DNA from: Aphrophora alni
Taxonomy: Eukaryota; Arthropoda; Insecta; Hemiptera; Aphrophoridae
Direction of reading: 5' to 3'
NCBI GenBank assembly: GCA_963513935.1
Contig: OY740768.1
Location: 32,486,216-32,550,215, forward strand
Length of the DNA stretch: 64,000 nt
In this document: piece after piece, positions 10,591 through 22,441 of the stretch
Layout of the letters: every line of letters starts with the position of its first letter
How positions within the stretch are numbered: the stretch's first letter is position 1
Notes under the pieces: generated by a model
What the model saw: the letters and a program-made list of their open reading frames with translations, nothing else
What the model was told of the DNA's origin: nothing
Databases searched by the model: none
Translations under genes and position numbers: made by a program

Positions 10591-13500
10591 TTTTGGCCCA
10601 CGCATTTTAAGTCTGATGGTGTATATCTCAACGAATACAATTTATTTTCTTTTTTTGCTATTTATTATGAATGATAAGACGTATGCTTATCATCTATGGC
10701 TTTTATTGTATTACTATATAGTGCATTCAACTTTCACGGCAGCAGAAAATTTAATGAAAATTGTAAGTATGTTATGTATTTTTCTAAAACCAAATGTTGC
10801 AATTTATGTATACTTTGCGGTGAAAAATTTAGTTTTTAATATTACTGTATTAATAATACCATATTGATGGTAAATTTCACGTTTAGTATATTACACTTTT
10901 ACGAATCATCAAGAATTTGGCCAATTTAGGTGTAATTCAATTTATTTTGAACTCATTATCAGAAAGATAATTTTTACATTGATTGCATTAAAAAAACATA
11001 TATACAATATTTTCATTCCATAATTGAAATAGTTTTAAATATAAAAGAAATCTTGAGTTTGGGCACCATTTTATGTTGATTTCACGGTGTTGAATAACAA
11101 ACTAAGTCAACATAACACTTTTGATCGGATTTTTTTCATTTGAAAAATTACAAATTATCAATAACAAAAGAAAATTGTTACGTTGTTCACCATGTCAAAT
11201 GTGAATATTGGTTTGTAATCATTAAAAAAAAGTCAAACTTATAAAATATGTCTTATTAAACGATTTTACGTTATTACTTCTTAGGTATATACGTTATTAT
11301 ATTTATTTCGTTTGCATGCTGTGCTGATATTAAAGTACCTTAATTTGTTAATTGTTATCTAATTTTCATCCATCTATAACTACTGGTTTCTGGTGGGGGA
11401 AAATGTTCCAATGACTAAACAAATTACTTAAGTTTTGGTTATAAGAAAAATAATAATAGTTTAATGTTTTTCATTATATATGTGTATGTATTTTTTTTCA
11501 AGTCTCATGAGATACTGTTGGACCTTGGAGCAGTACGGCTACAACAACTTCCTCTAGATTCGCAACACGAGGTATAAACATAGTGGTAACATTTGACATA
11601 ATTAATATACACACCAGATTGCTAAAGTTAGCAATAGAAAAATGTGTATATCATAAATTGATTTAAATTATGACTCTACCATTGCAAAATTTACCTAATA
11701 CCAATGACTTTCAATGTTTAAGGTTTCCTTGTTTCAAATTCAAGTTCGAGCCTCCAGATTCACTCTTTCCGGCTGTGGACTTTTCAAAATATCAAGATCT
11801 ACCTCACTATCGGTAAGTGACTTTTTTACTGCGTCAAATAAAAATGAAGGACTTTCACTCTGTCAATAGTTGATAAATAAAATTAATGGTTTAAATTCTT
11901 ATTGAGTATGATTTTCGTTTTCTCGCTTGAATAAAAGGTAATTAGTAATTTACAGTATAAAATTGCAGTATTATATCACTTATACAATTATTGATAAATA
12001 TGTTTTTTGTAAGATTGATAAGAATAAACCATACATATATAAACGTTTAAGGACATGGGTGGAATATTTTTTTCTAAATCAGTTATTTTGCATTTTTGTA
12101 AAAAAAAATTTGATTAAGTTTCATCTTATACCAGTAAATTTAACCATTGATATTTCCTGTTTTTGTTTAATGGCTTACATTGTCTCAGAAGTTCATAATT
12201 TGATTTTTTTTTTTTTTTTTTATGTACTAAAAAAGAAATGGATTTTTCAAAACTATTAATAATGATAATAAATGACAAATCCATTTAAATGAAATCTATT
12301 TTTTTATATAATGAGTGTAAATTATCAAGTGAAAATTCTATAACAGTTTTTCCGATATTGAAAAAGTTCATGTAATATGTTTTCACCTCTCAGCCTCACT
12401 AAAATATCAAAGGGGCAGGTACAATTTGACGTGTTGGTTATACCAATTACATTAATATTCATGTTTATTTTTTGTGTAATGTATATTAATGATAAATGTG
12501 TGTAATAGTGTTAGTCATCTAAAGATATTATAAGAATTACCGTAAGACCTATAACAACAGAATTGAACATCTGATAAAAAAATCTACATAACGTAAGTTC
12601 AAATTTATATAACTACTATTTGGTTTCGTTTACAAAATTATCCTTATATATCTTGAAAAAAATCTTCTTACACTAAAAATTACTGTGTTAAAATTGAAGA
12701 TATTATGAGAAGTACCATAACATCTCTAACAACAGAATAGAACACCTGCTAAAAAATTCTACATAACTTAAGTTTAATAATATAGATACCATTTGGTTTC
12801 GTTTAAATAATTGTCAATATTATGTTAAGAATAAAATCATCTTACACTAAAAAGTACTGTGTATTAAATAGTTTGTTAATGATAGCAAAATTATCAAACT
12901 ATGCCATGAAATAAGTAACCACAAATAAGTAACTTATCCATTCATTCAGAAATATAAATCAATTTCACAAAATATTTCTCTTATTTTAATTTCGCAAGAG
13001 AATTACATATAATATAGTATCTCAATAATCTATAAATAATAAAAAAAAAAAGGTTTTAGAATATGAGATTGATTAAATAAATGTAATTGAAAATAAAAAA
13101 TATATATTTTTCGTCATCGTAGGGCCTATCTGGAAATTGTGTATATATAAACAAACAAAATTGAAGTATTTTTGATTCTGAATGTTGTTTTAAACTAAAT
13201 GTATATTTGATCTAAAATTATCTACGAACTACATTTATCACGAACTTCAATGGACGTAAGAAGTTTTTCCCATCGTTCCTTTATGTTCTAAATTACAATG
13301 TTAATCTACAACTAAGATTGGTTTACAGACAGGAATTGTATTTAAATATATTAGAATGGTTTCATTTGGTTCACTTCCCTTAACATTTTCAATTGTAAAT
13401 AATAGGAAGAATCACATGTATTTAGTTCTTAATGGATAACATTTTATTAATTATTTTCTGACTTTTTTGATTAGATGTTAGTTACTTTGAGCACAGCCTT

Positions 13501-15540
13501 CACAATTTTCTTGCAAATTTGGATTGAAAACAGGAGTAACATTTGAGATGCACCTAGACTACAGTGGTTGAAAAGTAACAAATATAACATCTTGTTAATC
13601 TACTGTAAAAAAGTAATGTAACATTTATAATAATTGTTTATTTATGTATTCATTAAATGTGACTTTACTATTTCTATAGTTTAGTGTAAAACAATTGTTT
13701 ATATAAAAATGAACGGATTCGTAATTGTTTAATTACATCTGTTTTAGCATCATTGAATTTTTGTATATCTTAATTTGTGTTACTTAATGATCTAAGTCTG
13801 TGGAAAATACATGCGGACAGTACTAGTTTGTTTCAAGAATTCTATTTACTAAAATAGATATAAATGCATTTGAAATCAATGTTATGAACAGAACAATTAG
13901 TTGTACTAATTTCATTTTTAATTGCAAGTAGACCCCACGAGTAGAGTTTGAATATAACTTTGCATTTGTTAATTTCACAATTTATTTATTATTTGCAGTT
14001 TCTCGTATTTCAATTAAAATATTCGAAATTATTAAGTAAACTCTTACGTTATTTCTCATGAAGTAAGGTTCCTAGTTTCCTAAACGTATATTAAATTTTA
14101 AAAAACTCAATATTTTATATCCGATAAAACCGAAGCTCAGTAGAGATTATAAACATATACTTACTGCCAATAATCAGGGTAATGACATCAAATGAAATAC
14201 CAGTCATGAATGATTTTTTGATATTGGCCTCTTTAATTTTATGAGTACCTACTTTGTTAGCTCTACAACTCCGCACATGTGTTATTATAAAGTAAACTTA
14301 ACTGGTTTTTATTGGTTAAAATAATAGAAATTTTGATCCAAAATATTATTTAAACTATGACAGGTATATGTGTTATTTGTAAAAGAATAAATGTAAAGAA
14401 TTTTATTCTAACCTATGAGCAAAATAACAACGACAAAAGCAGATTTTTGTGAGACAGTTTACTGGGCAGAAGGTGGTGTAAATAATGCATACAACATCTT
14501 TAATAACAAAGTAAAATCTCACTTTTTATAAATAAACAATGGCTGGAAAATGGTTATTTATACCAAAATTATATCTTATTAATTTTGAAAATTGATGAAT
14601 TTATGGGTTTAAATTTAACAGTTTACTAAACTTTGATGTAAATAGAAGTAAGCACGATTTGTGAAACGTACAACAGAAGGTATTTGTTACAAACCTAATT
14701 ATTATTAATTGGTCACTTTACATCAAAAGACTGTTTATTGATTTTATTTTATTTGCTTAAAACGAAATGGTAGAAGAAAATAAATAGTTTATAAATATAA
14801 GATAATGTGTCTCATTCTTAATTCGAAGTAACAGATATATATTCTTCTGTATTTCACATATATGGAAAATAAATTATTCTGATATTTTTGTAAGTAAATT
14901 TTAAAATACTTAAAAACAATCTATTTAAATGAAAATCCTTTCATTATTGAAGAAAGCGTGTTAATCAATGGAAGTATGCTTGATAATTGTTTAAATAAGT
15001 GACTCTGTGTGGTAAACATTGTTTGACATTTGTGATCAATTTTTATTTCACCTATATATCATTGTCATTTGTTGAGACAAATCTATTTTACCTATGTTTG
15101 GTTTTATTTTGGGGTATGCCGTAATGAATATATTTAAATTTTTATTATTAAGAATATCACCAGGTTAAAATTGGTATCTATAATATGCATTATCAAACTT
15201 AAAAGTATTCCTTTTGATAATAGCTAATCACTCAATTCATTTAAGTATTATACATATTAAAACTACAAATCTTTAAGAATGTAGTCATAACTATTTATAT
15301 TCATTAAAAATAGGATAAATTACAACTTTTCTCTAAAGAAAATAAATTATTATTTTACATGAAGCCGTCATGCAACAGCAAATATTTACGTCAATAAATA
15401 CGTGTCGATTATTGTTAAAGAAGACAGGTATAATATACTCAATCATACATTGTTTTACAAGACCAAACTTTTTAAACTACAGAATGTCCCATTTTTCCTA
15501 AATACATATCCACCCTATGGTGTTTTCCAACCACAAAAAA
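10591..15540 (+). repeat. Segmental duplication, copy A (GR 3' exons, introns and flank)
   Basis: This region is collinear and clearly alignable, introns included, with about 25,985-32,027. Similarity continues through the GrA 3' flank as far as the shared 'catatccaccctatggtg' near 15,508, then stops. Small indels and AT-microsatellite changes separate the copies, plus one transposon insertion in copy B. The 3' flank 13,547-15,540 holds no gene that I can see. Confidence 0.9.
12522..12868. repeat. Intronic tandem duplication (about 175-bp unit)
   Basis: Two units in GrA intron 3 each contain aagatattat-aga, 'accat/gtaac', an acaacagaat-like core, 'ttggtttcgttta' and 'cttacactaaaaa-tactgtgt'. 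The same pair occurs at about 27,880-28,220 in GrB intron 3, so the duplication is older than the split of GrA and GrB. Confidence 0.75.
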
Positions 15541-16942
15541 TACACGTAACAGTAATTCTATTCCCTGAAGTAAAAAATTGAATTACTTTTAATTGTATTT
15601 CCAACTAAATCATTGAAACAGGGAGAAATGTAACATTGTAGAAACAATAGATCTCAACCCAAGGGTTCTAGCCATGTGTACAAGTTATTTAACAAGTTTA
15701 TTTGTTATATAAACATTTCATGGACGCTTAAATAATATTTATTACACAGAACATGATGAAGCTTTAAAATTTTATCACATACTCTGCAAAACCAATTCAA
15801 AAGTGTTCATACAAAATAAAACAATAATTCCCAAATTGACTGATTCTCAAATAATTCACCAATATGCCAATATATCGATATTTGTTTTCAAGTTCTCTGT
15901 GTTCAAAGTAGTTTTTTTTATTTATTTTTTTTAAGTATCTGGCCATCGTCTACATCTCTCCCTGTATTCCATCTGCCGTCTTTTATCTGTTATTTGCACA
16001 GTGATCTACAGCCAAAATGCTTGGTCTGGTAAAAAAAAAATTGGAATAACGCTGTGTTTGGTCATTTTACAAACCCTTTATCATCATCGTCGTTTAGAAA
16101 ACCCTAAATTACTATAAAACATTAAAATTAAAATAAATTAATTTATTTTTATTTAGCTTTATATTCAAGCTTTATCAATATAATTCTATCTAATCAATTG
16201 TGTAAATAAAAAAATACCGATAAGGGGCTCTTGTAAAATAAGCAATTTATACAAATCGGCTAAAATTTTTTTGTTTAAATTTTATTATTATATAAGGAAT
16301 GTTAAACTATTTATTTCGTAAATAAAGTTTTTATTTAAATTCAATTTTACAAAACCTCTCCAACTCAGACATTTTAATTTGTTACCGTTGAATGAAAAAA
16401 AAAAGAGAGTTTAGTTTCTTCAAAAATGTGGTTATGACGATGGTCAGGGTCCTGATGATTGATGAGTCCTGAAGCTGATACTCTAACCTGGTAAGATGTT
16501 GTTGATTAGATGTTGGTACAGTCTGTAGAGATGTTGGTCCTTGATGATTATACTCCAGTCTCATGAGTCCTCTCCTCAAATACTTTAGTTCAGTTTCAGT
16601 GACGTTCCAGTTACTCTGAAGACTTGTTCACAGAGTCTGTGACACTTAGCAGTTAGTACACTATCTTTTAATGAATTATTATAATCAGTGATTAAATTGG
16701 TTTTTGGCTTGGCCTTAATTTAGACGACTTGTTTAAGCTTGAAATAATGTCTTTCCGTCTTTCCTTGTGAACTTAATTTCTTCTCATATTGAATTTTATT
16801 TTTTTTGGTTTTTTGGTTGATGTTTTTTTTTTTAAAAAAAGACGAAGTCCCATCACTAAAACGTAGTGGAGAATTATGATTTTGCTTCGGTACTTTTACT
16901 TTACTAGCGATGTTTATCTTGTAGAACACGTTCTAACTTTTT
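15541..16942. other. Intergenic DNA with a less AT-rich block
   Basis: No supported gene. A block at about 16,430-16,640 is richer in G and C and internally repetitive: gatgatt...gagtcct-like phrases recur, with 'agatgttg' occurring three times. On the minus strand it opens a 65-codon ORF, which I judge chance or a decayed repeat. Confidence 0.45.
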
Positions 16943-16957
16943 AGGGGAGCACTGACC
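16943..16957 (+). repeat. MULE left terminal inverted repeat
   Basis: AGGGGAGCACTGACC is an exact inverse match to 19,553-19,567. Confidence 0.78.
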
Positions 16958-17400
16958 TATTTTATTTTAATTTTTTTTCAATTTGTTTTTCAATTTTTTT
17001 TAATTTTTGTTTTTGATAGTTTGAAATATATATTTTAGGAAAATATAAGATTTACAACCTAAAGAAGGCTATAAATATGAATAAAAAATAAAAATCTAAA
17101 ATTTTTCATGCCAGTTGTAAGTGATTTCGTGACCAAACTGAGCACGCTGTAGGATGGCACATTATATAGTAAAACTAATAGATTTGTTCAGAATTTGGTT
17201 ACGTGGTGTTGGCCAACCTGTAAGTTGCATTTATGACCAACAGCTGTCTGCTGTTGTTTGTTATTGGCATGTGTTTGAGGTTACTTTTGTTTATTGAAAA
17301 GTGTTGCTCATTGAATAGTGAGTTATGGATTGTTTTGTTGTTGTGATTTGTGTTTGTGTATGTTTATTATGAACTATAGTAGGGTTTAGTAATCAGAATC

Positions 17401-17550
17401 ATGGCTAGGGCAAAAGTTTCTTACAAAACTAAACGAAAATTTAGAGGTAATCAGTATAAAGATGCTGAATGTAGGCCTAAGCCTACTTCTACACCGGGAC
17501 AAACATCAAACAAGCCTAGGCCTGAAAAACTAAGTTCTGCTCTAAAAAAC
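17401..17550 (+). CDS. MULE transposase, basic N-terminal segment
   Basis: ATG at 17,401 opens a Lys/Arg-rich segment (M-A-R-A-K-V-S-Y-K-T-K-R-K) typical of the start of insect Mutator-like transposases. It has the expected F-R-G-N-Q-Y motif. Its own frame ends at 17,646 in unrelated sequence. The family's next segment (L-S-F-D-K-Y-D) is in the -1 frame from 17,550. The frame change coincides with A AAA AAC at 17,544-17,550, so either one base was gained or lost in the A run or the ribosome shifts there. Confidence 0.6.
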
Positions 17551-19145
17551 TGTCCTTTGATAAGTATGATAAATATGAAACATCAGGTAAAGGATGTTGT
17601 ATATTTGATTTACACTTACTACGTGACTCGATCAAACAGTTTGTGAAATGTAAATTTTGTAATAGTGTTGACTGTGTCGAGCTAGAAATTTCTGGTAAGA
17701 ATAGGCGAGGCCTAGCTGTGAATGTTTTGTTGAAATGCAGCCTTTGCCAAGAGTCTTATACTTTTTACAATTCAAATGTGCAAGAAAGTGGGTTGTATGA
17801 CATAAATTTGAAAATGGTGTACGGGTTACGAGGTATCGGTAAAGGTTTGGCAGCCGGCAGAGTTATCTGCGCGATGCTAGATTTACCAGCACCACCGCAT
17901 AACTATCATTCTTACAACAAAGTTTTATGTAATGCTGTTGAAGAATGTGCAGAAGCTAACATGATAGAGGCTACTCAGGAAGCTGTTGAAATCAACAAAG
18001 AAACACTACAAACCGATTTAGCCATATGTTTAGACGGCTCTTGTCAGAAAAGAGGACATAAATCTCTGAACGGTTTTATTAGCGTAACCTCATTTGACAC
18101 GGGTAAGGTTTTTGATGTGTCAGTGATGTCCAAATACTGCCAAGAGTGCACAGTAGCAACGGATAAAAATAATATACCAAAACATAATTGTACCCAAAAT
18201 TATACAGGTTCGAGTGGTGGCATGGAAGTTGCCGGAGCTTTGGAGGTTTTCCGCAAATCGAAAAATCGAGGAGTACGCTATGTAAGGTATTTAGGTGACG
18301 AAGACAGTAATGGTTTTAATAAAGTTTCTGAAGACAAGCCATATGGGTACGATGTGAAAGTAATAAAATTAGAATGTGTGAATCATGTGAAAAAAAGAAT
18401 GGGTACCAGGATTCGGGTATTGAAAAAAAGGTTTGGCAAGACAAAACTGGCAGATGGTAAGGGCATAGGGGGAAAAGATAGACTGACTAATTTGCAAAAA
18501 ATTGACAAGCTTCAAGAATATTATGGCCTAGCAATCAGAAGAGGGGGGTCTGATCTTGAGCAAATGAAAAGAAATGTTTGGGCGACATATTTTCACAAAG
18601 TGTCGGATGACAAAACCCCGAATCATGGACTGTGTCCCCAGGGACCTAACTCTTGGTGTGGCTACAATAGGGCACAAGCTACAGGTATCAGCTATAGTCA
18701 TAAGAAACATAATTTGCCATATGATATAATGCTGGAAATAAAAGGGATTTATAAAGATCTTGGCAACCCTGACCTTCTAAGAAAGTGCCTCGATCAACGC
18801 ACTCAGAACCCGAACGAAAGTTTTAACAATAGCGTGTGGTCCAAAGTACCAAAAAATGTTTTTGTAAGAATAAACACTCTAAGATTAGGGGTTTTTGATG
18901 CAATTTTAAGTTTTAACAATGGATTCAGCACTAAGTTAGATGTCTTCAATAGGTTAGGGGTTAAACTTAGTGTAACGTCGCTGGAAGCGCTTCGCAGATT
19001 TGATCTTAGCCGACTAAATAAAGCAGAAATAGCAGCTAAGGAAATGACACAAGCAGCAAGAATAGCCAAGAGGAAGAGGAAGATAGCTGTAGAAGATGAG
19101 GAGGAGAAAGAAGATGACCCTGAATATGGTGCTGGACAGTTCTAA
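17526..19145 (+). CDS. MULE transposase core (DDE, Mutator-like domain)
   Basis: This is the DNA transposase that would cut at the inverted repeats. The frame is open from 17,526. Recognisable protein begins at L-S-F-D-K-Y-D (17,550). A C-x2-C pair (C-K-F-C) and a second pair (C-S-L-C) form a zinc-type N-terminal site. The catalytic acidic triad fits the MULE pattern: Asp at codon 18,033 (C-L-D-G-S), Asp at 18,297 (L-G-D-E-D-S) and Glu at 18,816 (P-N-E-S-F-N). The C-terminus is Lys/Arg- and then Glu/Asp-rich. Only the junction with the N-terminal segment is out of frame, so the copy is either freshly inactivated or uses frameshifting. It resembles the Mutator-like transposase domain family common in insects. 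Confidence 0.85.
   Translation, partial: KTKFCSKKLSFDKYDKYETSGKGCCIFDLHLLRDSIKQFVKCKFCNSVDCVELEISGKNRRGLAVNVLLKCSLCQESYTFYNSNVQESGLYDINLKMVYGLRGIGKGLAAGRVICAMLDLPAPPHNYHSYNKVLCNAVEECAEANMIEATQEAVEINKETLQTDLAICLDGSCQKRGHKSLNGFISVTSFDTGKVFDVSVMSKYCQECTVATDKNNIPKHNCTQNYTGSSGGMEVAGALEVFRKSKNRGVRYVRYLGDEDSNGFNKVSEDKPYGYDVKVIKLECVNHVKKRMGTRIRVLKKRFGKTKLADGKGIGGKDRLTNLQKIDKLQEYYGLAIRRGGSDLEQMKRNVWATYFHKVSDDKTPNHGLCPQGPNSWCGYNRAQATGISYSHKKHNLPYDIMLEIKGIYKDLGNPDLLRKCLDQRTQNPNESFNNSVWSKVPKNVFVRINTLRLGVFDAILSFNNGFSTKLDVFNRLGVKLSVTSLEALRRFDLSRLNKAEIAAKEMTQAARIAKRKRKIAVEDEEEKEDDPEYGAGQF
17544..17550 (+). promoter_or_regulatory. Possible -1 frameshift heptamer in MULE transposase
   Basis: A AAA AAC is read in the frame of the N-terminal segment (codons AAA at 17,545 and AAC at 17,548). 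It sits exactly where the protein family moves to the -1 frame. A homopolymer indel is an equally simple explanation. Confidence 0.3.
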
Positions 19146-19552
19146 AGAAAAATTCCAACTCCATGCCTAGTGGGTGAGTTTCAGCCCTCGTTTCCGAAAA
19201 ATCACATTTTTACCAAAAAGGTACAATTATCTCAAGATCTACGAAAGATAGAGACCTGATATTTTTACCACATATAGTTTATTGTACTTTAAAGATGAGG
19301 TAGCAAAATATAGGCTGTATCCTTACTATAACGTTTGTAAAAAAATTAAACTTATAAAAACTGTATTTGTTTTTTTTATTTTTTAACATAAAATTCATAA
19401 AACTTTTAGAAATGTATGTAAAATAATAATAGTGGTAGGGGTTGGTCACAAATGAGTACTGATTATGCAGTAAAAATTTCAAGTATGTACTATTAATACT
19501 TTCAGAAATAAATGTACCTAAAGTTGATCAATTTAACATTGCGCTACATAGG

Positions 19553-19567
19553 GGTCAGTGCTCCCCT
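19553..19567 (-). repeat. MULE right terminal inverted repeat
   Basis: GGTCAGTGCTCCCCT is the exact reverse complement of the left end. Confidence 0.78.
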
Positions 19568-20526
19568 TTAGGTGAGTTTTTAAAGCTACAGCCTAAAAGA
19601 GCTTAAAAATATATGACTGTCCCCACTGGAGCTGCGCTCCCTTATTTATTAAAGTTCTTACCCTCGCGGTACCATGTTCTGGTACCACCAAATACCCATT
19701 TCGTTTCTTCTTTATGCCACTAGGTTATCTCATTTTCGGTCCTATTTTCCTTTAGTTTTGAGTTATTAAGTTATTTTCTATTAAATATTTTGTCAGTTAT
19801 TCCCATTTTAAGACTTTATTTTAGATTATCATTTTATTTTAATTAAGTTCGTTGATTAGGTTTATGAGTGCTGTTTTTCTATTGTTGGCCCTACTGACGA
19901 GTCCGTCTTTTTTTTCTGTCTGAATACTGATGAGTAGAAGATTTTTACTTCGTATCTCCTTATTTTTTTTTACATTGCTATATTTAAAAATTTTCTATCT
20001 TCCTTGAGGAACTTGGGATTTCTTTCAGATTGCAAACTCCTTACTCCTCACAATTTCTTTCAACTTTGACACCTTGGTTCATTCCCGTGGAACTTCCCAA
20101 AACTTCCAAAAGATAAGATCCGAAATAAATATTACGGTATCTTACAAATTTACCAAAAATAGTGTTTATGTTACTATTGTTTTGCTTCAACCGATCAAAA
20201 GAAATTCTTTATTTTTCATTAAGTAAGTCCTATATACTGGAATTATATGTACAATTATATTGATTTATTATTAAGAAGTGTAAATATATTTTATTGTCTT
20301 AAACTTTCATCATATAATTTTATAATTTAATCCGTAAAGTTTTCTAAAAACTGAATTTTAATAATATTGTTGTGATAATATTAAAATTAGATAACATTTG
20401 TGTACAAATAAATAAAGTCAAAATATTCTTTAATTAAGAAATATATTAAGAATAAGATAGCAATAAAGCAATTTCATCAATTAAAATATCAACTGCTAAA
20501 CCATCTTTATTTGCATGGCCTCTTAC
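19568..20526. other. Intergenic DNA with a GGTACCA hairpin
   Basis: No gene is visible. At 19,668-19,686 GGTACCA and TGGTACC form a perfect 7-bp stem with a 5-nt loop. The final (fourth) exon expected for the minus-strand GR pseudogene should lie in this direction, but I could not find it. Confidence 0.4.
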
Positions 20527-22398
20527 CGATAGTAACGTAGATCTGGTTATTGTGAAGAAACCACAGCCGGATAGATTAACGCTGGAGGTTTTGACTTGGG
20601 TTTGAAACAGTGAAACCTTAAACATGAAATATAATTATTATTTAGTGCAGTTAATGAAAACATATACACAGCATCTGTATTTTGCTACTATCAACATATA
20701 AAACGTTCATCATCTAAATATGTTTACTCTTTATTATATTATTAGCACTAGGATTGTTACCTCAAGCTGTGAGTCAGAAGGAATTTGTAGAAACCGCACA
20801 GCTCTGATGTCCAACAAAATTTCGCAAGACTTGAAACATACATTCAATGTTGATATTTAATACAGGTAAATAACCAAACTGTTAATAATAATACCTTTAA
20901 GCATTGACCACATTTTAGCCAAAACCCAGAAATTTAACGAGATAATAATATAGTAGCGAAAACATTCAACAAATTTGGATAGTTTTTTTTTTTTTTTTAA
21001 AGAACCTGTTTAGAACATTTTAATACCTGTTGAAACCACATTAATATAGTCATGGATACCTAAAAATGTAAGAAAATCGTCAAACTAGGTAAAAGGCATA
21101 GATTTCAATATGAGTAAAAGAATTATGTATTGAAGCACTTTCAAGCGAAATAATTAAAAAATAGTAAGTTCCTTTTCGTAATGTAGTCAACATTTACACT
21201 TTATTTCTGTTAAGTTTGTTTCTTCTTTACATAAATATACCAGAAAATAAGAAACAGGTTCTAAACTTTTTTGATATAAAGTATAATAGTAAATTTATAT
21301 ACTCATGGTATGTTCAAATACATTGTAAGACCCATGGTTATAAAATAATAATAAAACAAGTAATTAAGAAAACGTAATTAAAGTAAATAAAAAAATTAAA
21401 AAAATTATAACAATCGTAATTTAGATTACAATAATATTCCATTATTACAATGTGTTGTTCAATGTATAGACATTACTTTGATTGTAGTATCCCCATAATG
21501 GATACAAATGATTCTAATAATATTAAAATCCGGTGAGGAAATACTTCGTGTTGGAAATGTTTATCGAATACAAAATGTTATGGGAAATTGAAAATAAAAT
21601 GCATGTTACTATGGTGGCCAAAACATAGTAGTTTCTTAAATGTGTAATATTATGTTATTTTATAACACACCTTAAGTATAAGATAGTAATTGATTTTTAA
21701 AACAAGAGTATTTATTGCAAATTATGTAAAGTACTACATCTCTTAAGAAAAATAATTATGTACTTACATTTTGCATTAAATTTTCAGCTGCTGTAAAAGT
21801 AGAATTTACTAGATAGTACAAAAATAAAGAAAACGGAAGATAAGAAAACTGATTATGAAAAATAGACAATGTAAAAAGCATATATATAAAGATACCGTGA
21901 ATAAATACACCACCAGATTTAAAATACGAGGACAAAAACATAAAGAGAGTACGTTTATTACTGAAAACAAGCGTGAGTGTAATAGCCTAATATCTTCCAG
22001 AAGATGGTAATTTTACGAAGTTATAGCGTATTGAAAACAGAAAGAAAGAAGTTTGAACCTGTAGCATATCGCCTCAAAAAAATATAAACATTATAGGAAC
22101 TTGTAAAAGAGCAATATCTTTAAGGAATATACATAACATTACATGTATACCATATTGTGATAAAGAGATGACAATTAGAACTATGTTTGTAAAGTTTACA
22201 CAAAGAAATATAATTAATACTTCAATAGAGTGTTTCATTTTATTTACAGATTTGATTATTTTAAAATGTAGTAACTCCCTGTCAATTTTATCGATATAAA
22301 TATATAGATCTACAAGATGTTTGTTTGTCTGTAGTATTACGAATTTATAAACCAAACATAGTAGACAGAGACATATCTCGACATTTCTGAATATACTC

Positions 22399-22441
<43 letters not shown>

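Larger units (their letters stand above)
3225..13546 (+). pseudogene. GrA: 5'-truncated gustatory receptor split by a BEL element
   Basis: This is a relic of an insect gustatory receptor (7tm_7 family, a seven-helix ligand-gated channel of taste neurons). Exon 1 sequence begins at about 3,225 (K-L-F-I-K-F-L) and runs to 3,511. A BEL retrotransposon interrupts it. Exon 1 resumes at 10,591 and ends at 10,762 before gtaagt. Later exons match the intact paralogue at 25,289 exactly in size: 11,503-11,571 (69 nt), 11,723-11,812 (90 nt) and 13,475-13,546 (72 nt with TGA), all phase 0 with GT/AG borders. Removing the BEL element and one ATGTG copy restores the frame across the site. The first roughly 140 codons of the gene are missing, so it is a pseudogene irrespective of the insertion. 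No stop or frameshift was seen in the remaining exons, suggesting recent loss. Confidence 0.9.
16943..19567 (+). mobile_element. MULE (Mutator-like) DNA transposon (2,625 bp)
   Basis: A 15-bp perfect inverted repeat, AGGGGAGCACTGACC, lies at 16,943-16,957 and in reverse at 19,553-19,567. It brackets a Mutator-type transposase. MULEs cut and paste and normally leave 8-9-bp target duplications. I do not find one here (left flank taacttttt, right flank ttaggtgag), so the ends could be slightly misplaced or the copy may have been rearranged. Confidence 0.8.

Noticed and set aside
16382..16579. 65-codon minus ORF in the repetitive block left of the MULE
   Set aside because: No domain; repetition of short words explains the open frame.
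16934..19576. 8-9-bp target duplication for the MULE
   Set aside because: The flanks taacttttt and ttaggtgag do not match.
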